Below, piece after piece: positions 13,501 to 22,742 of a stretch of 64,000 bases of DNA. The stretch spans positions 281,696 to 345,695 of the forward strand of contig CAJNDS010002603.1 of assembly GCA_905221605.1 (NCBI GenBank), given 5' to 3'. Origin of the DNA: Symbiodinium natans (lineage: Eukaryota > Sar > Dinophyceae > Suessiales > Symbiodiniaceae). The translations under genes were made by a program, and so were the position numbers. The notes under the pieces are model-generated. The model made no database searches, was not told the DNA's origin, and saw only the letters and a program-made list of their open reading frames with translations. Position 1 is the stretch's first letter. Each line of letters opens with the position of its first letter.

Positions 13501-16500
13501 AGGAAGAATTTACTGCAAGGAACGGCCAAAGAGAAAGATCTGATCTAACCCTAAACCCAGACTTCTTTCAATTGCCGGGAATTGCCCTCCAAGGCTCTTT
13601 CCCACCTGGTGTTCCCTGCAGAAGCTCGCAACTCCCCAAACCCGAACAGTCCAAGGTATTGGCCTGGTTTTGGGTCTGCGGGGAATGAAACTTCATGCCC
13701 TGAAGCCCGAGATCGCCCTGGAGCCCTTTGAACCCAGAGCTTAGGTATGCTTAGGTACTCAGATACTGAACCCACTGGACCCTCAAAGCCACTGGAGACC
13801 ATAGTTTATGAGTACTTATCCCAACATGTGCAAAGTTGTCAGAGGGCTTCAAGCTTGCCCGGGTCCGCTCAGAGGTGTTTGGGCTAAAGACTGCGTTTTC
13901 GTGCTGCACGGCAGGTGTTCATGTAAGCACACTCGTGGCCCCGTGGCCCATAACCTTGAACGTTTGCTCTGTGCGCACCCCAAAGAAAGCTTGTGCCTAT
14001 TGTTCTCGAGCCTCTGAGACAATACCTCAAGCCCATGCTTATCTGGTCAAGCAAATGAGGCCCCGCATTCCTGATGCGCGAATGTAATTGCAGGGGATTT
14101 CCATGCGAGATATTGGTCCCTGAACCCTTCGGGAGAGGTGGACCCCGATGTTTTCCTCTACACAGCGGCGATTTCACAGTGTGCCCGAGCTGGCGACGTT
14201 GCCGGTGCCGAGATCATCGTGCGCCAGATGCGCCACGACAAGGCAGGCAGAGCTTCAATGTCCTTGCCGAAGTTTGCGAGGGCAGTCTGCAGACCTGAAG
14301 CAAGAAAGTGTTAGCTCCGAGGTGGAGCCCAATGAGCACACGCACTGCGCCATCATCGCGGCATACAGCAAGGCTGGCAGGTTGACGGAGGCTGTGTGTC
14401 ACTTTCAAGAGGCGAATGAAGAGATGGCCTTGCCTATTGAGGGCAACGAGCACCGCCAGCGGTACACTTTTCTCTCTTCATTTTTTGAGGGTTGAGTTCT
14501 TTAACACACCTTATGACGCCCTGAAAAGGTATTGGTCTTTCCTAGTTTTATTTTGAGGAACCGAGGCTACTGCAGCATCCTCTCCGGTTGCCGGGCAGCT
14601 CTGGACAACCGCTGCGCCTTAAAGATCTTGAATCTGGGTTAGCGTTTGGAACTTCGGGTCGGGTGGATGTTGTAGATCTGTTTCCCTTGAAATTCCATGC
14701 TGCGATTTGTTTTTCCTTTGAAAAATCACAGAGAAGTCAGGAAGAAAGCCCGGCTGCAAGGGCCCGTCAAGTCTGCCTGCTACACGCTGGCTCGCCAGTC
14801 CCTAGGCGGGCACCTGGGAATTTGGATATACGTCCCTTCATATAGTGACTATTTTGTGTGTGTGTGTGTGTGTGTCCCTCTTAATTCTTTCGTGCTCAAT
14901 TTCACTAAGCCCCGTCTGTTCAAAGCTCAAATAAGGGCCTGTGCTTTGGCGGGGGACGAGGCCGGTGCCGCCAAAGTGGACCAGTGGCAGAAGCGAGACG
15001 GCGGCTTGCTAACGTTTTGCACCATCAATCTCAGAAGGGGATTATACAGAAAAACATTCTAACAAAATGGGGCCTTGCAGAACTTTAGAAGAAGAGAAAG
15101 CAAGCCCCCTGTTTCCTTTCCTGGCTAAAACCTCACCTAATATTTTCTCGGTCTGTTCAAGCAAGGTGTGGCTACCCATGTCCCCACTAGCACCGTGGAT
15201 GACCCCTCCACCGGGGAGCGGCTGCCCTTTCAGCCCGGCAACGACGATGCCAACGTTGCCACCTGCGTGCAGCGCATGATGCGCCGCCTGAAGGATGCGG
15301 GGTACCTTTGTATTGCCATTATTCAATATTATATATATACATATATATATATATATTTATTTGGTCAGCCCCCCCCCATGATCCACACCTATGGTTTTCT
15401 TGTCTTCGTCTTTGTCTGATTTTCTGCTTTTTCCTCGGAAAAATTCAGTAAAAACTGCACTGGAATACAAAAGCTCTATTATATTATCCTCTAGAAAAAC
15501 ACTAGTGTTTTTATGTGCATTTTGCTTCTGAAACTTGTCTCTTGCGGCCCCATAAAATTTTAGAAGGGCAGCCATTTAGAAGTTTAAGGCTTTTCAGGGT
15601 TTTAGGGGTTTATAAAACCTAGTTGATCTGTGGAAGGCGCCGGGGCTTCCCCAGACCATTTGCAATCCTTAAAAGGGGCAGCCCTTTTCAAATTTGAAGG
15701 GCTTTAAGGTATTTAAAGCCTTTCAAAATTTTCAAGATTTAAAGGATCTTAAAAGGCTTTAAAGCCCTAAAAAACCTCGAAACGTTTATCCCTTAAAAGT
15801 CTAAACTTCCTGAAAAGGAAAAAACAAAAACGGGCAGCCGATTAAAATTAAGGAAGTTACGGATTTTGGAATTGAACATCCTAAAAACTTTAAACTTCAA
15901 AAGGACAGCCATTTACAACTGCAAGAATTTCAGGGTTTTACGGATTTGTAAAAATTTATATGGTCTGGGGAAGGCACCGGGGCTTCTCCAGACCATTGGC
16001 AACTTCAAAAATCTCTAAAACCCGCAAAGAGCAGCCACTTAAATACGTAAGCAATTTAAGGTCTGTAAAAGGCTTAAAAGGCTTAAAACCTTCATAATCC
16101 TGAGAATGTTTAAACAGAAGCTTAAAGATTTTTATAAGATTTTAAGGATTTTCAAGGTTTAGATGGTCTGGGGAAGCCCCAGTGCCTTCCCCAGATCATG
16201 TAAACTTGCAAAAACCCTTAAACCCTTAACCCTAAAAACTTAACACTAAGCCCGTAGAAACCCTCAACACTAACCCTACAAACTTAACACTAAGCCCTTA
16301 GCACAAACCCCAAACACTTAACATGAAACCCTAAACACTTAATTAAGCACTAGACCCTAAACACTAAACCCTAAACACTTAAACACTACACCCTAAAAAC
16401 TAAACCCTAAAAACTAAACCCTAAACAGTACACACTAAACCCTACACACTAACCCTACACACTAAACCCTGAACACTAGTAAAAATCTTAACGCCCTGAA

Positions 16501-19500
16501 TCCAAAAAAACAAACCCGAAACCCTTAACACTACTAAACCCTAAAAACTCAGCACCAGACCCTAAACACTAACCCTAAAAACTTAACACTAAGCCCTTAG
16601 CACAAACCCCAAACACTTAACAGGAAACCCTAAACACTTAAGCACTAGACCCTAAACACTAAACCCTAAACACTTAAACACTACACCCTAAAAACTGAAC
16701 CCTAAACATTACACACTAAACCCTACACACTAAACCCTGAACACTAGTAAACATCCTTAAGACCCGTAACCCAAAAAAGACACCGAAACCCTTAGCACTG
16801 AACCCTAAACACTCAGCACTAGACCCTTAACACTAAGCCTAAAAACTTAACACTAAGCCCTTAGCACGAACCCCAAACACTGAACACGAAACCCTAAACA
16901 CTTAAGCACTAATCCCTTGCTAAACACTAAACCCTAAACACTTAAACACTACACCCTAAAAACTAAACCCTAAACATTACACACCAAACCCTACACACTA
17001 AACCCTGACAACTAAACCCTAAACCCTAAACAGAAGGATTTTCAAGTTGTCAATGGTCTGGGGAAGCCCCGGCTTCCCCAGATCATTTAAATTTGTAAAA
17101 ACCCTTAAAACCCTTAACCCTAAAAAACCAAACCCGAAACCCTTAACACTAAACCCTAAACACTAACCCTAAAAACTTAACACTAAGCCCTTAGCACAAA
17201 CCCCAAACACTTAGCACGAAACCCTAAACACTTAAGCACTTAACCCAGAAACCTTAAACATTTCAAACTAAGCCCTAAACAGTAGACACTAAACCCTGAA
17301 CACTAATCCCTAAACCCTAAACAGTAAACCCCAAAGCCGGAACCTCGAGCCCTACTAAATCTAAACCTGAAACCAAAAACCCGTCGGGGTTTCAGATGCT
17401 TACTGTTTGGATTTCAGAGTTTAGGGGTTTTTTGGGGTTTTACCCGAGCCGCTTGACCCTAACCCCTAAACCCTAAACTTAACACTCAACCCTAAACACA
17501 AAACACTAAACCCTGAAACCTACACACTAAACCCTAAACACTAGACTTCCAGAAAAAATCTGGAGAACCCAGCCCCGGACTCCAGACTCCAGATTTCCAG
17601 AAAAAATCTGGAGTACCCGGGCCCCGGACTCCAGACTCCAGATTTCCAGAAAAATTCTGGAGTACCGGGGCCCCGGACTCCAGACTCCAGATTTCCAGAA
17701 AAAATCTGGAGTACCCGGGCCCCGGACTCCAGACTCCAGATTTCCAGAAAAAATCTGGAGTACCCGGGCCCGGAGTCCAGACTCCAGATTTCCAGACAAA
17801 ATCTGGAGTACCGGGGCCCCGGACTCCAGACTCCAGATTTCCAGAAAAAATCTGGAGTACCCCGGGCCCCAGACTCCAGACTCCAGATTTCCAGAAAAAT
17901 TCTGGAGTACCGGGGCCCCGGACTCCAGACTCCAGATTTCCAGAAAAAATCTGGAGTACCCGGGCCCCGGACTGGAGTCTGGAGTCTGGAGGTACTCCAG
18001 ATTTTCTCTGGAAATCTGGAGTCCGGGGCCCGGGTACTCCAGATTTTTTCTGGAAATCTGGAGTCTGGAGTCCGGGCCCCGGTACTCCAGATTTTTTCTG
18101 GAAATCTGGAGTCCGGGGCCCAGGTACTCCAGATTTTTTCTGGAAATCTGGAGTCTGGAGTCCGGCGGTACTCCAGATTTTTTCTGGAAATCTGGAGTCT
18201 GGAGTCCCCCCCCCTCCCAAAACCCCCTTCCCGAGGCCAAATGTGTGGATCATGGGGGGGGGGGGGGGGCGAGCATTTATTTATATTTGTGTGTGTGTGT
18301 GTGTATCTGTGTCTATCTATCTGTTATATACAGAAAGACAGACATATACGTACATGTTCAAAAAATGAACCCATGTGATTTCCATGTATATTCATACCTT
18401 CCACCTCATAGAGTACATGTATCCTAGTCCTATTATCCGTACGCCGTTACATTATTTATTTCATGCTTGCCATTCAACGTGATGTGTTCTCATACTCTGT
18501 ACTCAATCTCTCAATATTCTATATATAATTTACATGTGCATTATGCAAAGCAAACATATTATATAATATATAATGCATGTTTTACTTTCCGTTTTTGAAT
18601 ATACATTGTATGGTCGAGCAAAAGTATGTATGCAGTTTAATATGTATATATATATCATGTATTTCAAGAAGGTTTGCTTTCTGCAAGGTATGAGCCGCAA
18701 CTTTGGCAGTACGACCCTGAGATCTCCCAGGACGGTGTTTTGCCCGGGGTCATATCTTCGAAGCGTGTCGTCCTGTCGGGTGTGGTTTTTGATGCTTTCC
18801 TAACCCCGAGACACATTGAAGCAATCAAAATCGTGACGTGGGTTCTACTGTTCAGAGCTACAGTACAGGGTTCAGAGATGTCTACAGGGTTTAGAATGGG
18901 TCCGGTTTAAGAAGTTCAGGAGCCCGAACAAATTTCCGCCACTCAACCAATCCCGAAGGCTGGTGACAAGCGGGCGAAAGTTCTGCGGTCTTGGACCCGG
19001 GACGCTGTAGAATTGATTTGACCCGAGACCCTCAAACTTCCCGACAAGCGTCCTGCATCAGAAGTTCTGAATACACTCAGCCTTAATTTTTGCGGAGGAG
19101 GAACGAGAGGATCGCCTTCAATACCACACTGAGAAGAAGGCGCTCGCCTGGGCGCTTCGGCACTTCCCGAAGGCCAGGGCTCTGCAGACCGAGGTTTACA
19201 GTAGGCTCTCGAGGAAACAAGGACCCTGAAGACCTCACTAAGAAGCGAGGTGAGCGTGATCAGCAGCCGGGCATTGAGTACATTTTTGGGTATTCCGATA
19301 TTCACCTTCTTTCGCATAGCAGTCCTGCAATTAAGCCCTGTGATAAGCGACCCACAGCATCCCCATTTTCCTTCCGTAACGGACTGTTACAACGTGGAAC
19401 ATGCTAAAGTACATCGCCCTCACTCTGACTCTTGCTCAGTTTTGCTGCTGCCGATAATTGCAGCGTAAATATAGCAAGTGCAAACGCTGTGGTCAAGAAA

Positions 19501-19963
19501 TGCCCGTGATCGCCAGCCGCATCTTGGTTGCTAGCCGCTGGTTTGCGTCGGTACGGTGCGCAAGCAAGCAACATGCTCGCTCGCAACACCGCTTGCACAA
19601 TGCTGCAGTATTCGGCAGCTGGGGTTGCCTCTGCAGACTTGATTTCTGCTTTGGACCACCAGGTCGCAGAGCTAGTTGGGCGTAAGGTCTTAATTTCACG
19701 TCGCATCCTCAAGACCCGTCCCGGCTCGCGGCTGGTCCCGGTTGTGGCTGTTCGTTCTGGCGATTCACTTGGGACTTTCTGTGTTTTGTTTTTCCTCCTT
19801 TCAAGGATTCTCCCTTCTGAAGTCTCCGGCCCAGGGCTCCGGCATCACAGTGCGGAAGACGATCCGGTGCTGCGTGGACTGCCATAGCGCCTTCAAGGCG
19901 CCAACGTGCACCATCTCTTCAAAGATCCACTCATCCCACCGCTCCTTAAACGTCAATTTTTAA
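7142..19963 (+). CDS. PPR protein with C-terminal DYW-like domain (many-exon gene)
   Basis: PPR proteins bind organellar RNA through 35-residue helical repeats, and DYW domains are zinc-dependent cytidine deaminases used in C-to-U editing. Short + strand exons read as successive PPR pieces (7142-7208, 7523-about 7,590, 9708-9791, 10137-about 10,221, 12124-12183, 14138-14242, 14322-about 14,460, 14,567-15,000). They are followed by an E/DYW-like C-terminus on exons at about 15,165-15,301, 18,688-18,734, 19,098-19,193 and 19,835-19,963. Intron phases agree at 7,208/7,523 (GT-AG) and 15,301/18,688 (GT-AG, 3,386 bp); 14,242/14,322 fits a GC-AG intron. The 5' end is not seen and some exons are surely missing. 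The final D-Y-W tripeptide is absent; the last frame stops at 19,963. That all pieces form one gene is inferred from order, strand and domain logic. Confidence 0.62.
9708..10221 (+). CDS. PPR gene exons 9708-9791 and 10137 to about 10,221
   Basis: Exon 9708-9791 (84 nt, 28 codons, AG before it, GC donor after it) ends LSTYNKIFK, a PPR helix A. After the intron, exon 10137 begins in the same phase with ALELFGQLPEHLQPNRYTYT and continues ALFDAVVKGG. This gives helix B of one repeat and helix A of the next, with the usual 'QPNRYTYTAL' turn. A possible earlier exon near 9,285-9,345 (SLVKAIALACEQQTPEAFK) is less certain. Confidence 0.66.
12124..12183 (+). CDS. PPR gene exon (short, probable)
   Basis: An AG precedes 12,124 and the 20 codons read VLSLAKSCGLTLDCQFLVQ up to a GC donor. 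The size and the Leu/Ala pattern fit half a PPR unit, but on its own the match is weak. Another weak candidate exon of the same gene lies near 13,437-13,495 (VLLMESVREVYKVPAASLA). Confidence 0.35.
14138..14465 (+). CDS. PPR gene exons 14138-14242 and 14322 to about 14,460
   Basis: Exon 14138-14242 is exactly 105 nt, one 35-residue PPR: VDPDVFLYTAAISQCARAGD, then VAGAEIIVRQMRHDK. It is bounded by AG and by a GC donor. The next exon (acceptor AG 14,320-14,321) continues in phase 0 with VEPNEHTHCAIIAAYSKAG, then RLTEAVCHFQEANEEM, a second unit. These are the clearest PPR repeats of this gene. The 3' end of the second exon is near 14,460. Confidence 0.8.
14567..15000 (+). CDS. PPR gene exons within 14,567-15,000 (three pieces)
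   Basis: Three short stretches read as continuing PPR-like helices: about 14,567-14,625 (YCSILSGCRAALDNRCAL), about 14,730-14,815 (VRKKARLQGPVKSACYTLAR) and about 14,910-14,995 (LFKAQIRACALAGDEAGAAK). Intervening sequence includes a (GT)n tract at 14,855-14,873. Exact splice sites were not fixed. Confidence 0.5.
15165..15301 (+). CDS. PPR gene exon, start of the DYW-type C-terminal region
   Basis: The exon encodes VATHVPTSTVDDPSTGERLP and ends CVQRMMRRLKDAG. In DYW proteins the deaminase domain opens with a helix of the form 'L...LKEAGY.PD', preceded by an acidic linker. It ends after two bases of a Gly codon at 15,301, before a GT donor. Exon 18,688 completes the codon and continues YEPQLWQYDPEIS, which corresponds to 'GYVPDTSFVLHDVE' in position and spacing. 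Confidence 0.62.
15302..16199. repeat. Intron DNA with repeated hairpin sequences
   Basis: This is the first part of the 3.4-kb PPR intron. A self-complementary word of the form GGTCTGGGGAAG...CTTCCCCAGACC recurs near 15,630, 15,965, 16,165 and again at 17,055. Around it are A/T-rich, TTTAAGGxTTTT-like degenerate units and a small (TA)n tract at 15,330-15,358. Confidence 0.6.
16200..17540. repeat. Degenerate telomere-like CCCTAAA/CACTAAA repeat block
   Basis: About 1.3 kb of words such as CCCTAAACACTAAACCC and CCTAAAAACTTAACACTAAG. A higher-order unit of roughly 260-350 bp (containing 'CCCTTAGCACAAACCCC') recurs at about 16,285, 16,592, 16,856 and 17,187. It lies inside the DYW-PPR intron. 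The orientation is CCCTAAA throughout. Confidence 0.85.
17546..18206. repeat. 49-bp tandem repeat arranged as a large inverted repeat
   Basis: A unit of about 49 bp carrying CCAGATTTCCAGAAAAAATC and a CCCGGGCCCCGG core repeats about nine times from 17,546 to about 17,970. It then repeats about five times in reverse complement to 18,206. Each unit contains its own CCAGA...TCTGG dyad. Open frames across it on both strands are by-products of the repeat. C and G runs follow at 18,206-18,270. Confidence 0.93.
18688..19193 (+). CDS. PPR gene DYW-like exons 18,688 to about 18,734 and about 19,098-19,193
   Basis: The first exon follows AG 18,686-18,687 and gives YEPQLWQYDPEISQD. The second gives EEEREDRLQYHTEKKALAWA, then LRHF. 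The HTEKKALAWAL stretch matches the DYW 'HSEKLAxAFGL' block, in which the His (codon 19,125) is a zinc ligand and the Glu (codon 19,131) the proton shuttle of the deaminase. The donor of the first exon and the acceptor of the second are not certain, because two in-phase solutions exist. Confidence 0.62.
19835..19963 (+). CDS. PPR gene last recognised exon: DYW zinc-site CxDCH
   Basis: After AG at 19,833-19,834 the frame reads GSGITVRKTIRCCVDCHSAF. This matches the DYW block 'IRVVKNLRVCGDCHTAIK', with the two zinc-binding Cys (CVDC, 19,871-19,882) and the following His. The frame then runs 21 codons to a stop at 19,961-19,963 without the closing part of the domain. In the other frame just after it, NVHHLFKD resembles the later 'RFHHFKDG' block, so a small indel may have cut the end. 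Confidence 0.68.
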   Translation, partial: GSGITVRKTIRCCVDCHSAFKAPTCTISSKIHSSHRSLNVNF

Positions 19964-21781
19964 GCACCCCTTAAAAGGCCGCGTGATTGTTGGATTGTTG
20001 GATTGCTACCCACGAATGTCACAGCATCCTCGGGCCCCCCTAAGCAGGAAAGCATCAGTGCTTTGTTGCCTGATCTGCTTGCTAGCATGATCACTTCGTT
20101 CATTGTCAACGGCTGACTTTCTTGTACATGTGTGCACATCTTCCGAAAGCCGGTGGGGACATGAGAGGAGATAGAAGGACTTCAGGAAGGGGACATACGC
20201 TACGGACTCATAGTGTCATAGAGTCGCCTTGCAGCGTCCCAAGATGAAAAAGGCAAACCAGCTTGCACTTCTCCACTGTCACATTGTGTCTGAGGACCCT
20301 CTTTGGGACTCAAATTGAAGATGCCCTGGATGCAGAATGCGAGCCAAAATGAAGTGGAAGTAATGGGTGACACATTCACAAATGGGCACAACTAGAAAAC
20401 AAATGCATGTCCAATTAGCACGAGGGAGGCATGCAATGCAAAGCGGGAGTCGCAGGAGAAGCACCTTTGAGGCCAATGGAAACTCGGGAGGCCGTCCATC
20501 GGAGATGCTGGAGGCAACTGTCATCGGCAAATTGCTGCACTTCGAAGGACATCCCTTTCCACATCGACCCCAACCACTCCGCCGTCAAAGCTCTACAGCA
20601 CACTTGGCCTGGGTTCCGAGTAAAGCCCCACATGGGCATGGTCAACTGAAAGGGGGTGTTCCTTCTTATCGCTAAACCCTTAGGAGTTGAGGTAACCATG
20701 CCTTACAATGAGGGAGATAGGGAAGGGAGCTTCCTGGGAGTCTGCCGCCTTCCGATCTGAGCTCCCAGAACCCCCCACAGGTGGCCTCCAAGGCTTACGG
20801 CCGCACGCTTCGAATCTTGGACCAGGTGGGGTTCCCGAGACCCTAGACCCCGAACTCGAAGCAAGACCTTGCACCTTAAATATCCCTGAGCGTGTGGCAC
20901 AAGACATCCCAAACCCCCAAACCGGAATCAATCTTTGGCAGCCACTCAAATAACATCAAAACAGATGCCTTCTCATCAAAAATGCTTCAAACATGCGGTC
21001 TTTGCAAGGGTTGGGTTCAGGATGCTTAAGGCAAGCTTCCCTTCAATTGGGAAGTTCATGTGCTTCACTAAGTATCTTCAGACCATTCTCAAAAGGCATC
21101 CCTGGACGGGTGTTGAAACGTATTGATTCCCAGAAGAATCCAGCAAAATGCTGCCCGTTGCCGCTCAACATTATGCCATGTCACTGAACGCCTCAAAAGG
21201 TTCGACGTGGGTATTGTCCCTTGAGGGGATCGTCTTGAGGAGCCGTTCAGTGGCTTGATTGTGCCCTTGGTGTATGCATGATCGGTTCGAGCAAACCGAA
21301 CAGAATGCTGCTGGGTTTCAGCTGGCGAGGATGGTATCTAACGAATCGACCACCCAACCTTCGGATCGCTTCGTTCTCTGAGTACAGAATTGTAAACGCT
21401 TGCGGGAAAGGAGGAAACAAGACCTCAAAACAAAGGTGAGGGGGGGTCCCAAGAAACAATGGGGGTCCCAGCGTCCAAGCGGTCCCATGATAAATACCCA
21501 AAACGTCCCAAACAGCCAGATTCGTACGAGCGGCCAACAGGCGGGACCCCCCACGGCATCGGTTTGCAGCTCCTCCAAGCGATGGGAGGGGGTTGCCACA
21601 GGGCGGGGGGGGAGGGGGGGGTGCGTTACATAATTTGGCATGGGAAGGGTTGAGACCGGCTCCGTGTCTGCTTGTTCCAAACGCTTCTCGGCAGGAAGCC
21701 GAGGCGAATATTCCTTGACTGGAGAATGCGTAGCATGCACAGCGCGGGTTTACGAAAAGGAAAATGCGTGGCACTCAGGAG
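19964..21781. other. No gene recognised
   Basis: Both strands were read. Several open frames of 60-175 codons exist, but none has a known motif, and their composition is that of random open frames. G-rich homopolymer tracts lie at 21,603-21,622. Nothing regulatory was recognised. Confidence 0.45.
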
Positions 21782-22281
21782 CTTCCTAGGTGACAGAAGG
21801 GTATAAGCAAGACCGAACATCCCTTCCCGCCACCGCAACCTGTCTCGCCTTACCCCCCAACATAGCCCGCAAGGTCTTTCGACACGATGTGATCCACAGT
21901 GATGTGGTCACCAAACTTTTTGGAAAAATGGTGGATGAACCTCCCTTCTTTCCGGCATGCGGGGCATGGCGGGGCTAGCACTTTAGCCTTTTGGCATACC
22001 TTACAGTACGAGTTCTTCGGGTCCCAATGCCCTTCACAGCATGCAGCGTGGACCTCCCTTATCCCGAAACCCTTGCATCCGTTGGCAGCGACAGTGGCGC
22101 AGGTTCGCCAGCATGAGTTCAGCGCGGGCAAATGCTCTTGTGGCGACTGGTGGTGAGCCCTGTCCGATGCAGAAAAGGCTCCACAGGTATGCCCCGACGG
22201 CCCCCAGAAGCCCGAATATTTCTTCAGTCTTTTGAGCGAGCTAGCAAAACAATCCTTACAATTGTTCTTGTATGTAAACAA
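21782..22281 (-). pseudogene. Relic of an LTR-retrotransposon integrase
   Basis: The minus strand reads H-W-DPKNSYCKVCQKAK, a His...Cys-x2-Cys zinc-binding start, followed by HHFSKKFGDHITVDHIVSKD. The latter matches the usual 'FGDxITxDHI' entry into the integrase catalytic core of copia/gypsy elements, including the first catalytic Asp. The frame stops at about 21,850 soon after the core begins, and the remainder of pol is absent. It is therefore a short decayed fragment, unrelated in sequence to the complete element at 47-58 kb as far as can be read. Confidence 0.6.
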
Positions 22282-22742
22282 GCTGCTTGCTGTCGCCTGG
22301 TTTTTGAAGACTGTGCTCTTGACACGTACCAGAATCGAGGGCTTCGGCCACAGGTTTTAGCCGGTGCAGTTGGCGCCTTGGCTCTTTCAGAATCTCCCGC
22401 GAGGTTATAGGGAGCTTGGTTCTGAGATTGTGCCATGATCCCCTTGCACTGACGCGGTGGGGGCGACAGCATGGGCGCATCGATGCATGGCGCCCAAGGG
22501 CCACCATGGCCTGGATCGCTCTGAAGGCTATGAAGGCAGCATTCTCGCGTGTCGGCGAACGAGAGCGTGGCGAGCGGCTTTGTGTTTGATTCAGCATGCC
22601 GGCCAAGAATCGGTGAGACCAAATGCCAGAGGCTCAGTATGCTGCAGGCGACGATTCCCACATTTACCAAAACGCATGCTTTCAGAGATAGATAGAGTGA
22701 TACATTCACAATCTGAGCGGGTGTGTACGGTACTCACGGAGC

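Noticed and set aside
17527-18253. Two overlapping minus-strand frames of about 240 codons with repeated KSGV/FFWKSGV words
   Set aside because: They follow exactly from the 49-bp repeat; both frames are equally open and there is no domain.
19528-19887. 119-codon plus-strand frame between DYW exons
   Set aside because: No recognisable domain; it overlaps intron sequence and its end runs out of frame through the DYW zinc exon.
21247-21774. 175-codon minus-strand frame
   Set aside because: Contains a poly-Pro run from a G-rich tract and no motif; it appears to be a chance frame.
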